64,000 bases of DNA from DTU019 sp050949825. GTDB taxonomy: Bacteria > Bacillota > Syntrophomonadia > Syntrophomonadales > Syntrophomonadaceae. Positions 33,184-41,348 of the stretch are shown here, in pieces (the first letter of the stretch is position 1; the number at the start of each line of letters is the position of its first letter). The notes beneath the pieces were generated by a model that saw only the letters and a list, made by a program, of their open reading frames with translations, was not told where the DNA came from and did no database searches. The stretch is from the NCBI GenBank assembly GCA_050949825.1, contig JBMNGL010000003.1, forward strand, positions 1-64,000. The letters run 5' to 3'. The translations under genes were made by a program, and so were the position numbers.

Positions 33184-33732
33184 TTAGTCAAGAGAATGAT
33201 CCGGGCCAGAGTCGTCAGTATCTTCCACCAGACCTGGCAGCAGAGCAACCTCCATCCGGCCTGAGTCCAGGTCAACCTTTTGGATAACTTCCTTCAAGGC
33301 CGGGATGAGGATTTCCCTAAAACGGGGCGATTCTACCACATAGACATCATTGGCCCCGGTCTCCAGGATTTCTGACAATACCCCCAGATACCCCAATTTG
33401 TGGTCATAAACCTGCAAACCCAGGAGTTGAAAATGGTAATAAACCCCTGCGGGGAGTGGATATACATCAGCTTCATCAATCTGCAACAATGCATTGTGGA
33501 GCAGTTTGGCCTGTTCAGGATTATTAATACCCCTGAATTTGAGCAGGTATCCCTGCTGATGAGGCCGGAATGCTTCCACCGCCAACATCTGCACCGTTCC
33601 GTTGCGGTTGCAGCAGACATCTTTTAAGATTTTGAAGCGTTCCGGGAAGTCCGTGAGGGGAAAAACCTTGACCCACCCCTTGACACCATAAACACCCGCC
33701 ACTTTGCCTATACTGACCCGGTTGTCATCCAC
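33184..33732 (-). CDS. rimM: 16S rRNA processing protein RimM
   Basis: Assists maturation of the 30S head. The 182-residue product has the N-terminal motif IGKVAGVYGVKGWVKV and a C-terminal PRC-barrel (EILETGANDVYVVE, EILIPALKEVI). I chose GTG at 33732, 6 bases after GAGGTG. A longer frame to 33783 would translate the palindrome at 33754-33796, which is not expected of RimM. It lies between khpA and trmD as usual. Confidence 0.93.
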   Translation of the reverse strand: MDDNRVSIGKVAGVYGVKGWVKVFPLTDFPERFKILKDVCCNRNGTVQMLAVEAFRPHQQGYLLKFRGINNPEQAKLLHNALLQIDEADVYPLPAGVYYHFQLLGLQVYDHKLGYLGVLSEILETGANDVYVVESPRFREILIPALKEVIQKVDLDSGRMEVALLPGLVEDTDDSGPDHSLD

Positions 33733-33753
33733 GCTGTACACCTCTATGTTCGG

Positions 33754-33796
33754 AATAACTTTAACTTTGGTGCCAGGCACCAAAGTTAAAGTTATT
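33754..33796. repeat. 43-bp near-perfect palindrome between khpA and rimM
   Basis: Arms 33754-33774 and 33776-33796 pair perfectly around a single A; the centre is TTGGTGCCAGGCACCAA. It overlaps the khpA stop codon. The GGTGCC/GGCACC core resembles REP-type repeats seen in other Firmicutes; this is from memory. Confidence 0.88.
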
Positions 33797-34022
33797 TAAG
33801 AATTTCCACAACTACTCTTTTGCCTTCCTTGGCTGCGGCGGCTTTGGTCAGGGTACGGATTGATTTGGCTATTTTGCCCTGCTTGCCAATCACTTTACCC
33901 ATATCTTCCGGGGCTACCCGGAGTTCGATGATCACGGAGTTATCATTTTCTCTCTCCTGCACATCGACCTCATCGGGTTTGTCCACCAGTAATTTGGCAA
34001 TAAATCCCACAAGTTCTTTCAT
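33792..34022 (-). CDS. khpA: KH-domain RNA-binding protein KhpA (YlqC)
   Basis: A 76-residue single KH domain with the GxxG loop in VIGKQGKIAKSIRTL. KhpA works with KhpB/Jag in RNA binding and cell elongation in Firmicutes. Start ATG at 34022 (MKELVGFIAKLLV) follows GGGGTG; a GTG at 34034 is inside that site. Located between rpsP and rimM, as in Bacillus. Confidence 0.94.
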   Translation of the reverse strand: MKELVGFIAKLLVDKPDEVDVQERENDNSVIIELRVAPEDMGKVIGKQGKIAKSIRTLTKAAAAKEGKRVVVEILK

Positions 34023-34046
34023 GATAGGTTTCACCCCCTGTTTTGG

Positions 34047-34313
34047 CTACTTACGGCTTTCATTATATTTGGCCATGATACCTTGCTTTTTCAACAGAGA
34101 TTTGGCAGTATCGGAAGGCCGGGCACCGCTGGCGAGCCATTGCAGGGTTTTGGCCTCATCTATCTTGACAGTAGCCGGGGTGGTATTGGGATCATAGAAA
34201 CCCAGCTCCTCAATAAACCTGCCATCACGAGGGGAGCGCGCATCCGCCACTACCACGCGATAAAAAGGCCTTTTCTTGGCCCCCATTCTTCTCAACCTGA
34301 TTTTTGTTGCCAT
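34047..34313 (-). CDS. rpsP: 30S ribosomal protein S16
   Basis: The 88-residue S16 protein, recognised by IRLRRMGAKKRPFYRVVVAD at its start and GFYDPN. Start ATG at 34313 has GAGGTG 6 bases upstream; a GTG at 34322 overlaps that site. It follows ffh by 46 bases in the conserved ffh-rpsP-khpA order. Confidence 0.97.
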   Translation of the reverse strand: MATKIRLRRMGAKKRPFYRVVVADARSPRDGRFIEELGFYDPNTTPATVKIDEAKTLQWLASGARPSDTAKSLLKKQGIMAKYNESRK

Positions 34314-34359
34314 CGTTTTCACCTCCTTAAGCTATCACCAGTAGGATAGATCCAATCGC

Positions 34360-35706
34360 TTATTGAAATGGAAATCTAAAAGGGGGCAGCCCACCCTTTT
34401 TTACCTTTTTTCCCATGTCTGAAAACTGCTTCATCATTTTACGGGATTCCTCAAACTGCTTGACCAGGCGGTTGACATCCTGTACCCGGGTGCCGCTGCC
34501 GCGGGCAATGCGTTTTTTGCGGCTGCCGTTTAAGATCTCAGGATTTCTGCGTTCGCGCGGGGTCATGGAACTGATAATGGCTTCAATATGAGCAATTTCT
34601 TTTTCATCTACACTGATCTGCATATTCTTGAGCTGTTTCCCCATGCCGGGGATCATACCCAACAGCTCTTCCAGGGGACCCATGGATTTAACCTGCTGCA
34701 TCTGTTCTTTGAAATCCTCCAGGGTGAATTCCTGCTGGCGGATCTTGCGCTCCATTTCCAGGGCTTTCTCACGGTCGATGTTGGCCTGGGCCTTTTCCAC
34801 CAGGCTGAGCACATCCCCCATGCCCAGTATACGCGAGGCCATACGGTCAGGATGAAAGGTTTCCAGGGCATCCAATTTTTCGCCCATACCCACAAACTTG
34901 ATAGGGCATCCGGTCACGGCTTTTACCGAAAGGGCCGCGCCGCCACGGGTGTCTCCATCCAGTTTGGTGAGAATCACTCCGGTTAACTGCAACTGGGCGT
35001 TGAAATGCTCGGCTACATTTACCGCATCCTGCCCGGTCATAGCATCAACCACCAGCATGATTTCATCAGGACGGGTGCTTGCGCTGATGGTTTTCAACTC
35101 TGCCATCATATCTTCATTAATATGCAATCGCCCCGCGGTATCCAAGATTACAATGTCACGATTATGGCTGCGGGCATATTCCATGGAGGCTTGGGCTATT
35201 TCCACAGGCTGAGCTTCATCCAGGCTGAACACAGGAATGCCGGTTTGTTCGCCCAACACCTGCAATTGCTTAATAGCTGCCGGACGATATATGTCACACG
35301 CCACCAGCAAAGGGTGACGCCCCTGTTTAACCAGGTTTTTCCCCAATTTGGCCACAGTGGTTGTCTTGCCTGCGCCCTGCAGGCCAACTGCCATAAGGAC
35401 AGTGGGATTACGGGATGACAGGTTTAGCTTGCTCTCCGCTCCCCCCATCAAGGCTGTCATTTCATCATGCACAATCTTAACAATCTGCTGCCCGGGAGTC
35501 AGGCTGTGCAGGACCTCCTGTCCGACAGCCCGCTCACGCACCCGATTCACAAAATCCTTAACCACCTTGAAATTGACGTCGGCTTCAAGCAATGCCAGGC
35601 GGATTTCCCGCATGGCCAGCTTGACATCATCTTCGCTGATCTTGCCTTTGCCACGCAATTTCTTAAAAATGTCTTGCAGCCTATCCGACAAGCCTTCAAA
35701 AGCCAC
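34360..35706 (-). CDS. ffh: Signal recognition particle protein Ffh
   Basis: The SRP GTPase that delivers nascent membrane and secreted proteins to FtsY. The 448-residue product has N and G domains (GLQGAGKTTTVAKLGKNL, DTAGRL, TKLDGDTRGG) and a methionine-rich M domain ending in the SRP RNA-binding segment (RIARGSGTRVQDVNRLVKQF). Start is GTG at 35706 with GGAG upstream. YlxM is encoded 12 bases upstream. Confidence 0.97.
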   Translation of the reverse strand: MAFEGLSDRLQDIFKKLRGKGKISEDDVKLAMREIRLALLEADVNFKVVKDFVNRVRERAVGQEVLHSLTPGQQIVKIVHDEMTALMGGAESKLNLSSRNPTVLMAVGLQGAGKTTTVAKLGKNLVKQGRHPLLVACDIYRPAAIKQLQVLGEQTGIPVFSLDEAQPVEIAQASMEYARSHNRDIVILDTAGRLHINEDMMAELKTISASTRPDEIMLVVDAMTGQDAVNVAEHFNAQLQLTGVILTKLDGDTRGGAALSVKAVTGCPIKFVGMGEKLDALETFHPDRMASRILGMGDVLSLVEKAQANIDREKALEMERKIRQQEFTLEDFKEQMQQVKSMGPLEELLGMIPGMGKQLKNMQISVDEKEIAHIEAIISSMTPRERRNPEILNGSRKKRIARGSGTRVQDVNRLVKQFEESRKMMKQFSDMGKKVKKGGLPPFRFPFQ

Positions 35707-35718
35707 AGAATCTCTCCT

Positions 35719-36057
35719 TTACATGGACTCCAGCAGACTCCGCAGGGTCTGTAAAGCCGTATTTCTGGCTTCAGCATCACAGGGGCCTTCAAGCAATGAG
35801 CACACAGCTTCCAGTTGCTGCCGATTTTCCTGAAAGCGCTGTACCAACCCCAATCGTTTCTCATATTCAGCCAGGGTTTTTTCGCTGCGCTTTAAGAGAT
35901 CATAGACCGCCTGTTTGCTGATTTTCATATGCCTGGCGATTTCGTTTAATGATAAATCGTGTTCATAATACCAATTCAAAACCTGCATCTGTTTATCAGT
36001 CAACAGGGGGCCATATAAATCCTTTTGAATAGTAACCCGTTCCAATTTCTCCAGCAT
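35719..36057 (-). CDS. ylxM: YlxM/p13 family helix-turn-helix protein (UPF0122)
   Basis: A 112-residue sigma-70-region-4-like DNA-binding protein (LSLNEIARHMKISKQAVYDL is the helix-turn-helix), encoded just before ffh throughout Firmicutes and thought to affect SRP function. Start ATG follows GAGGTG. A very good promoter and an operator-like dyad lie directly upstream. Confidence 0.93.
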   Translation of the reverse strand: MLEKLERVTIQKDLYGPLLTDKQMQVLNWYYEHDLSLNEIARHMKISKQAVYDLLKRSEKTLAEYEKRLGLVQRFQENRQQLEAVCSLLEGPCDAEARNTALQTLRSLLESM

Positions 36058-36077
36058 TAAATGACACCTCGTAGCAT

Positions 36078-36097
36078 GTAAAGTAGTTTTACTTTAC
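36078..36097. promoter_or_regulatory. Operator-like dyad at the ylxM-ffh transcription start
   Basis: GTAAAGTA-GTTT-TACTTTAC, a perfect 8-bp dyad, begins about 7 bases downstream of the -10 box on the minus strand, so it covers the expected start of transcription. YlxM, a helix-turn-helix protein, could bind it; this is a guess. Confidence 0.5.
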
Positions 36098-36104
36098 CCG
36101 TTAA

Positions 36105-36133
36105 ATTGTAGCGGCAATAACATCAATTGTCAA
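36105..36133 (-). promoter_or_regulatory. Strong sigma-A promoter of the ylxM-ffh operon
   Basis: Minus-strand TTGACA (36128-36133), 17-base spacer, TACAAT (36105-36110). One mismatch to consensus in total. It drives the ylxM-ffh-rpsP to rbgA operon. Confidence 0.85.
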
Positions 36134-36152
36134 CCTGTTTACGCAAACTAGC

Positions 36153-36181
36153 TTTACCACCAGCCCTGTATACACTACAAT
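36153..36181 (+). promoter_or_regulatory. Sigma-A promoter of degV
   Basis: TTTACC (36153-36158), 17-base spacer, TACAAT (36176-36181), about 35 bases before the degV start. It is divergent from the ylxM promoter. Confidence 0.7.
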
Positions 36182-36215
36182 GGTAGCAATAATAATTGTC
36201 TTAGGAGAACGGAAA

Positions 36216-37061
36216 ATGTCTGAAAAAATTGCCCTGTTATGTGACAGCATGAGTGACCTGCCCCAAAACTTCGCGCAAGAGTATGGTATAAAGGTCATAC
36301 CTGCGCGGCTGATTTATCCCGACCGGGAATATACTGACGGCATAGAGATTCAGCCCGATGAGGTTTACAGCCGTATGCCGGAAGAGATTCCGACCACTTC
36401 CATGCCTTCCCCGCATGATATCCGTGCCGCCTTTGAAGACCTGGTGCAGGCTGGTTTTACCCATTGTATCGCCATACATATTTCCAGTGCCCTGTCCGGC
36501 ACCTATGAAGCCGTCAAGATGATGGCGCAGGAGATTGATAGTCTTAAAATTCAGGTCATCGATACCCGCACCCTTTCTATGGGCACCGGTTGGATAATAA
36601 TGAACGCCGCCCAAAATATTAAGGCCGGTTTGGATTTTAACAATATTCTGGCCAACCTGCAGGGTATTCAGGAAAAGGTTAAAGTGTATTATATCCTGGA
36701 AACCCTGGAATACCTGCGCAAAGGTGGACGCATCGGCAAGGTCGCGGGGATGATCGCGGAGTTTCTGCACCTCAAGCCGGTGATATCGGTCAATGCTGCC
36801 GGGGAGTATTTTACCTATTGCAAGGCCAAGGGGCGGCGCAAATCCATTGAAAAGTTAGTGGAAATAGTGGAGAAAGCGGTTCACGAGCGAGAGATCAACC
36901 TGGCGGTAGTACATGGTGGTGCTCCCAAGGAATTCGAACTGCTGGTAAAGCGTTTGAAGCAGCTTCCCAATATCAGGGAGATCGTATCTTCACAGATCAC
37001 CCCGGTTTTAGGTGTGCACACCGGCCCCGGCCTTTTGGGGGTATGTTTCTACGAGGTTTAG
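36216..37061 (+). CDS. DegV family fatty-acid-binding protein
   Basis: A 281-residue protein that binds a single fatty acid; Firmicutes relatives (FakB) present it to fatty acid kinase FakA. Motifs: LLCDSMSDLPQ, the TTSMPSPHD loop with the acyl-carboxylate serine, and LEYLRKGGRIGK. Start ATG at 36216 has AGGAG 8 bases upstream. It is divergent from ylxM-ffh and monocistronic as far as seen. FakA is not in the window. Confidence 0.92.
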   Translation: MSEKIALLCDSMSDLPQNFAQEYGIKVIPARLIYPDREYTDGIEIQPDEVYSRMPEEIPTTSMPSPHDIRAAFEDLVQAGFTHCIAIHISSALSGTYEAVKMMAQEIDSLKIQVIDTRTLSMGTGWIIMNAAQNIKAGLDFNNILANLQGIQEKVKVYYILETLEYLRKGGRIGKVAGMIAEFLHLKPVISVNAAGEYFTYCKAKGRRKSIEKLVEIVEKAVHEREINLAVVHGGAPKEFELLVKRLKQLPNIREIVSSQITPVLGVHTGPGLLGVCFYEV

Positions 37062-37324
37062 GCAAAAGCTATGCTGGCTAAAGTCCGGTTGCCCTGACCT
37101 TACAAAAAGTAAAATTAAATTCATTCGACCATATAATATGACGCAGATAACGCTGATTAATTATGATGTTGAGATATGCAATCACAAATAGGTTTTTTTG
37201 CTGTGGAGTTATTTTTCGATTCTATTGGCATCTTACCCGGTAAATGGTGTAAATTGGCGCAAGAATCTGCTTGTGAACGGCACCTCTTTCCTTATAATGG
37301 TAATTACGGGCCATTGGAAAGGAT
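37062..37324. other. Intergenic region between degV and exported protein gene
   Basis: About 260 bases with no gene I trust. No clear terminator follows degV. AT-rich stretches near 37130-37170 may hold a promoter. Confidence 0.4.
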
Positions 37325-37888
37325 GTGGGTTGTTTGCGCAGCAGAGCCAGGTGGGTTGGCTTTATACTGTTGCTGTGTTTGTGCTGGGGCAGCTTGTTTA
37401 TGAGCCCAACATCACATCTGTCTGCATTTGATAAAACAACCGAGCCGGTACTGCCCGGTGATGCTTTTGATGAGGCTGTCAAATCGTTTGCCCTGCTGGC
37501 TTCCTTCTGCAATGAGGCCGACTTCCAGGGCATCTACCCGATATCCAGACACGGCAACAGCTATGCCGCGGCCTATGAATATCTTACGGCGGGCTTCGAT
37601 GACAGCATGGTGGCGGCAATTCTTGGCACCTATACGTTTGCCGGCCCTGACGGCACCCTGATGATTATCCCCTGTGAAGGCATCCCCCTGCTGACCGCCT
37701 CCGACCGCGCACAGGCCACCATAATCCCCGGGCCGGACCTCACCGTGATACAAATGCCATTACAAAACTGCTACCAACCCGGCGATCGGTACTGTTACCG
37801 AATCACTTCTCGCCTTATCGATCAGCGCTGGAAAATCACCGCCTTATCACTTACCGAAGCCCCTATACAATGGTCAGAAGACATATAG
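37325..37888 (+). CDS. Exported hypothetical protein
   Basis: A 187-residue protein with a basic start and hydrophobic segment (WVGFILLLCLCWGSLFM), so secreted or membrane-anchored; a Cys in the segment does not form a clear lipobox. The mature part has four cysteines and no motif I recognise. The GTG at 37325 is preceded by AAAGGA at short spacing, and no ATG is in frame nearby. It converges on the LPKTG gene across a shared terminator. Confidence 0.55.
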   Translation: MGCLRSRARWVGFILLLCLCWGSLFMSPTSHLSAFDKTTEPVLPGDAFDEAVKSFALLASFCNEADFQGIYPISRHGNSYAAAYEYLTAGFDDSMVAAILGTYTFAGPDGTLMIIPCEGIPLLTASDRAQATIIPGPDLTVIQMPLQNCYQPGDRYCYRITSRLIDQRWKITALSLTEAPIQWSEDI

Positions 37889-37896
37889 AAATTTGC

Positions 37897-37929
37897 AAAG
37901 ACCGGCCGTCTGTGAGATGACCGGTCTTT
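37897..37929. terminator. Bidirectional terminator
   Basis: AAAGACCGG/CCGGTCTTT (37897-37905 with 37921-37929) lies between two convergent genes and has A/T flanks on both sides. Confidence 0.75.
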
Positions 37930-37950
37930 ATGGTATTCTGCAGGCTTGTT

Positions 37951-38712
37951 TTAGCGGGTGCGTCTTAACAGGAAGCCGATGCCGCCCAGGGCCAATCCTG
38001 AGCCCAGGAACACCAGCATATCAGCGCCGGTTTTGGGGAGTTCCAGCGGCAATTCAATCGGCAGCTTGATCGGTTCCAGCATCTTCCGGGAAGTTTCCCC
38101 GGGTGGTGCAGCGACCCGGGGTTCTTCGCGTTTGACCACGGTTTCGGGTTCACCGGAATCCCCGCCGGTGTAATCATCATAGGGGTTGTCACCCCCGCCG
38201 CTCTCCTCAATCTTCTGCCGGGCTTCAATGATTATTTTAAATTGATAGCTGCTGTCCTGGGCGATATCTCCCATGCGGGTAACAATGCGAATGTCAAGGC
38301 TGGTATTTTTGGGGAGCACCTTTCCGACCAGGTTTTCACCGGCCAGGTGGCCTGTTTCAACCAGGAGCGCCTCAGGCTTGTCTTCAAACCGCACTGCGGT
38401 AATAGTTACCGCTTGTTTGGTAATATTGGTGATGGTGGCATTAATATGCGCCTGGTAGCCGGGATAGGTACCGCTCATGGTGCAAACCAGGTCGCCGGCC
38501 CCATTGACCGCACAGGTGGTTGTACCGATATCCCTGCAATCAGCGCTATTTGGGTTGCCGGGATCCATAAAATCCAGCGTACCGGGCGGATCGCTGGAGG
38601 TGGGAATACCGGTCCACTCTACCAGGTTCTTATATTCATCAACGGCAACGGCGGGGCTAACCGATATCAGGCCGAAGACCAATATCATCAGCAAACATTG
38701 TACTGTCTTCAA
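37951..38712 (-). CDS. Sortase-anchored surface protein (LPKTG) of the TasA-like operon
   Basis: A 253-residue cell-wall protein. A signal peptide (CLLMILVFGLISVSPAVA) leads into a beta-rich domain with GYQAHINATITNITKQAV, resembling the TasA/camelysin fold. A Pro/Glu-rich spacer follows, then a sorting signal: LPKTG, a hydrophobic helix and the tail RRTR. Start is TTG at 38712, 8 bases after GGGGG. It is last in the operon of SipW-type proteins and could tether fibres to the wall. No sortase gene is in the window. Confidence 0.82.
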   Translation of the reverse strand: MKTVQCLLMILVFGLISVSPAVAVDEYKNLVEWTGIPTSSDPPGTLDFMDPGNPNSADCRDIGTTTCAVNGAGDLVCTMSGTYPGYQAHINATITNITKQAVTITAVRFEDKPEALLVETGHLAGENLVGKVLPKNTSLDIRIVTRMGDIAQDSSYQFKIIIEARQKIEESGGGDNPYDDYTGGDSGEPETVVKREEPRVAAPPGETSRKMLEPIKLPIELPLELPKTGADMLVFLGSGLALGGIGFLLRRTR

Positions 38713-38878
38713 TAGGTTTACCCCCTTTAAATTAATCTGCCTGGCTTAATAAAACTATATTCAATATACTATGGCCTTCTCCCGTTAAGGAAACCTCTCT
38801 GGTCTATTCTCGCCTTACTCAGGCGGATAATAAAACAATAGACAAAAGTACCATAAATACAACTGTAAAAATAAGCAT

Positions 38879-39946
38879 CTATGCATCTATAAGCGGGATT
38901 TCTTCCCTGCTCTCATCGACTTTCAAACTGTAGCCATAGGTAAAGCTATCGCCGACAACAAAGAAGCGGTGCCAGCCAGTATGCACATTTTCATATAGTA
39001 TGGGCTGGCCGGACTCATCAGCGACTTTGACGAGGTCCTCGAAGCTGGTGACCTCCAGCAAGTGCCGCTCCAGGTTGGGGAGAACACCTTGCAGCTCAGC
39101 CATGCGATTACCGTGTTTCTTCACAATAGCCAGGAGTTCTTTTCGGGAAGGACTGGCCTGCTCCGCACGGGTCATTTTCAATACCCCCAGCAAGGCCAGC
39201 AATAATAACAAAGAGAATGCTGCACCGATAGCCCGGGCCTGCTTTAACCCGGGAACCGGAACAGAGTTGTCTTCGTTGATAGTGCAGGCCTTTTGATCGC
39301 TGAGGCTGCCCCCCACCATGAAGGTGCTATCCTTAACCGGGATCACCAAGAACGGAGTCAACTGGCTTTCAACCACTCCGCCAGGGGTTTGGGCGCTTAC
39401 ATTGATGCGGTAATAAACCACCAGTTCGACCTGATCAACCGAAACCCGCAGGGCTTGCTTCAGTCCATCCACAAAGTTGACATAATCCTTGAGCATAATC
39501 GGCACGGTCTGCTGAATGGCAAAGGCTTTGTCCCGGGTATTAAATGGGGTGGGGGGCAGCAGATCGCTGCTCTTTTCCCAGACCTTGATGCGCTGTTTCT
39601 GCCCCATAGCCTGCCCGCCGGAGGCTTCTTTCATAACATACCCGGTCAACACCGCGGTAACCCGGTATTCGCCGGACAACTCCGCCGGCGCCTCCCCTTC
39701 AAAACGGTAATTTAAGGTGCTTTCAACCGATTGGGTCAGGGGCACCAGGTAGGCTTGGCCCGGACCGGCACTCTCATCGGCAAAAAAGGCATTCGGTTCC
39801 AGAATGACCCGATAATCCACCTGCGCTTTGTGGCTGCCGTTATATATGGGGATTTGCACCTGGGTTTGTCCGGGTTGCAGAAACCGCCCTGCAGTATAAC
39901 CTGCGGCCAGCAGTAAAAGCGCGGCCAGGGTAATGATTAATGCCAA
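38879..39946 (-). CDS. DUF5305-like two-helix membrane protein
   Basis: A 355-residue protein with an N-terminal membrane helix (ALIITLAALLLLAAG), an extracytoplasmic beta-rich domain (residues 30-230), a second helix (AFSLLLLLALLGVLKM) and a cytoplasmic tail. This matches DUF5305 proteins, often found beside SipW-type signal peptidases. The start is odd. A strong GGAGGAGG and an ATG at 39980 read another frame, while this frame has only a TTG at 39946 without a ribosome-binding site. A single-base shift near 39950-39975 would join them. Confidence 0.72.
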   Translation of the reverse strand: MALIITLAALLLLAAGYTAGRFLQPGQTQVQIPIYNGSHKAQVDYRVILEPNAFFADESAGPGQAYLVPLTQSVESTLNYRFEGEAPAELSGEYRVTAVLTGYVMKEASGGQAMGQKQRIKVWEKSSDLLPPTPFNTRDKAFAIQQTVPIMLKDYVNFVDGLKQALRVSVDQVELVVYYRINVSAQTPGGVVESQLTPFLVIPVKDSTFMVGGSLSDQKACTINEDNSVPVPGLKQARAIGAAFSLLLLLALLGVLKMTRAEQASPSRKELLAIVKKHGNRMAELQGVLPNLERHLLEVTSFEDLVKVADESGQPILYENVHTGWHRFFVVGDSFTYGYSLKVDESREEIPLIDA

Positions 39947-40049
39947 GCGAGTTGCAACGGGAATAGTTCTCTTCTACCATAAAATGGTCCTCCTCCTGAC
40001 AAAACAGCATTTTTCGATAACAGCTCTGCCCGCCAAGCGGGTAAAAAGA

Positions 40050-41225
40050 TTATGTGCTCCACCCCCGCAGGGCGATGGTCAGCCAACCGGCTTTGGGTAT
40101 CACCAGGACTACTTTGCCGATAACCGCCTTTTCATTAAGCAGATCGGAATCAGCGCTCTGATTGGCATCCCCTTTGGTGGTAAACATCCTGCGGCCATTC
40201 TCATCCCCTTCAACCGCCACCACCCGGTGGGTAACCTTCATATTGGCGAGGGGAAACATGATCACATCACCTTCGTTTACCTCTGCACCGGAAATCTTTT
40301 TCACAATAACTATATCGCCGATTTTCATAGTGGGAACCATGCTTCCGCTTATAATCACGCGAGGCATGAAACTGAACACCCCCAGGCAAAACCAGATCAA
40401 AACAATGGCGGCCATACCGGACAAGGCCCAGGGCAGCTGGTTCTCGCTGCGGTGGGAATGGATATGAAGGGTTTCTTCAGTGAATATCTGCTGTACAATA
40501 ATCAGGCTGATAAGCGGGGTCAGGGTTCCAATTAAAGTAGAGCTGATAATACCGGCATTGGGCAGAAGGGGCGATATATACTCCACAAGGCTTAAGCCGC
40601 CATGGTAGATAAAGGCGGGCCAGAATCCTCCCAGCAAGGCCAGGTAAGAGGCCAGAACGCTCTGGGATATTTCCGGCAAAACCGTTGATCCGGTGAACTC
40701 TATCACCCCGCGCAAACTGTGCAGGTTCAGCATACGGCTCAGGGGAATGGATAAGAATGCATAGACAATGCCCAGCAAGGCCACCCCCATTACCGGCCGG
40801 CGCAAAAAATGGCGCTGCAGCAGCCAGGCGCGGCTCATCTCGGTGGCAGCTATGAAGGCGCCTACACTAACAATGTTGATAGATATCCCCATAATGCGGC
40901 GATCAAAGGGACTTTTGCCAAAGCCGTCCATGCCGCCCTGTACCATAAGGGCCAGGATGCCGATAAGGACGCACACCAGAGCCAGCCAGTTGAGCAGGGT
41001 GCGCAAACGGTAAGAAAGCCCGGGATTAACACCCGGCAGCCAGAGCTTCATGAGGATGAATAGCAGCCCCCACATCACGGTGGGATAAAGGTAGTTGCCG
41101 CTTATACCGCGCAGCACCGGGCCGAAAACAAAATTATCGCACAGAAAGGCCGTCAGGAGAAGAACGGCCAGGATGATGCTATAGCGGTTGGATTTTTGCT
41201 TTTGCATAGGGATAAGCAGTTGCAT
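40050..41225 (-). CDS. SipW-type (ER-type) signal peptidase I with large N-terminal membrane domain
   Basis: A 391-residue protein. The C-terminal 130 residues are a signal peptidase with the catalytic Ser in ISGSMVPTMKIGD, His in VTHRVVAVEGD (His instead of Lys marks the ER/SipW type) and Asp in KGDANQSAD. The first 240 or so residues carry about seven predicted helices (for example YSIILAVLLLTAFLCDN and GVALLGIVYAFLSI), absent from Bacillus SipW, which is about 190 residues. It should process the TasA-like proteins encoded just upstream. The N-terminal domain is of unknown role. Confidence 0.85.
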   Translation of the reverse strand: MQLLIPMQKQKSNRYSIILAVLLLTAFLCDNFVFGPVLRGISGNYLYPTVMWGLLFILMKLWLPGVNPGLSYRLRTLLNWLALVCVLIGILALMVQGGMDGFGKSPFDRRIMGISINIVSVGAFIAATEMSRAWLLQRHFLRRPVMGVALLGIVYAFLSIPLSRMLNLHSLRGVIEFTGSTVLPEISQSVLASYLALLGGFWPAFIYHGGLSLVEYISPLLPNAGIISSTLIGTLTPLISLIIVQQIFTEETLHIHSHRSENQLPWALSGMAAIVLIWFCLGVFSFMPRVIISGSMVPTMKIGDIVIVKKISGAEVNEGDVIMFPLANMKVTHRVVAVEGDENGRRMFTTKGDANQSADSDLLNEKAVIGKVVLVIPKAGWLTIALRGWST

Positions 41226-41272
41226 GCTTGGTTGCCTCGATCTGTTTTAAATATATTATCGTCGAATAATGG

Positions 41273-41304
41273 CTCCCTTGCCAGCTAATTCCAGAGCAAG
41301 GGAG
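41273..41304 (-). promoter_or_regulatory. Intra-operon stem-loop between tasA-like and sipW-like genes
   Basis: CTCCCTTGC/GCAAGGGAG (41273-41281 with 41296-41304) without a T-run. It could stabilise the upstream message and lower expression of the peptidase relative to the fibre protein. Confidence 0.55.
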
Positions 41305-41348
41305 GAGTGTTATACTCCCCCCTGTGCTGGCAGCGGATTTATGCTTGT

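Noticed and set aside
33733..33783. RimM start at 33783
   Set aside because: Those codons translate the palindrome and are not RimM-like; GTG 33732 has a good ribosome-binding site.
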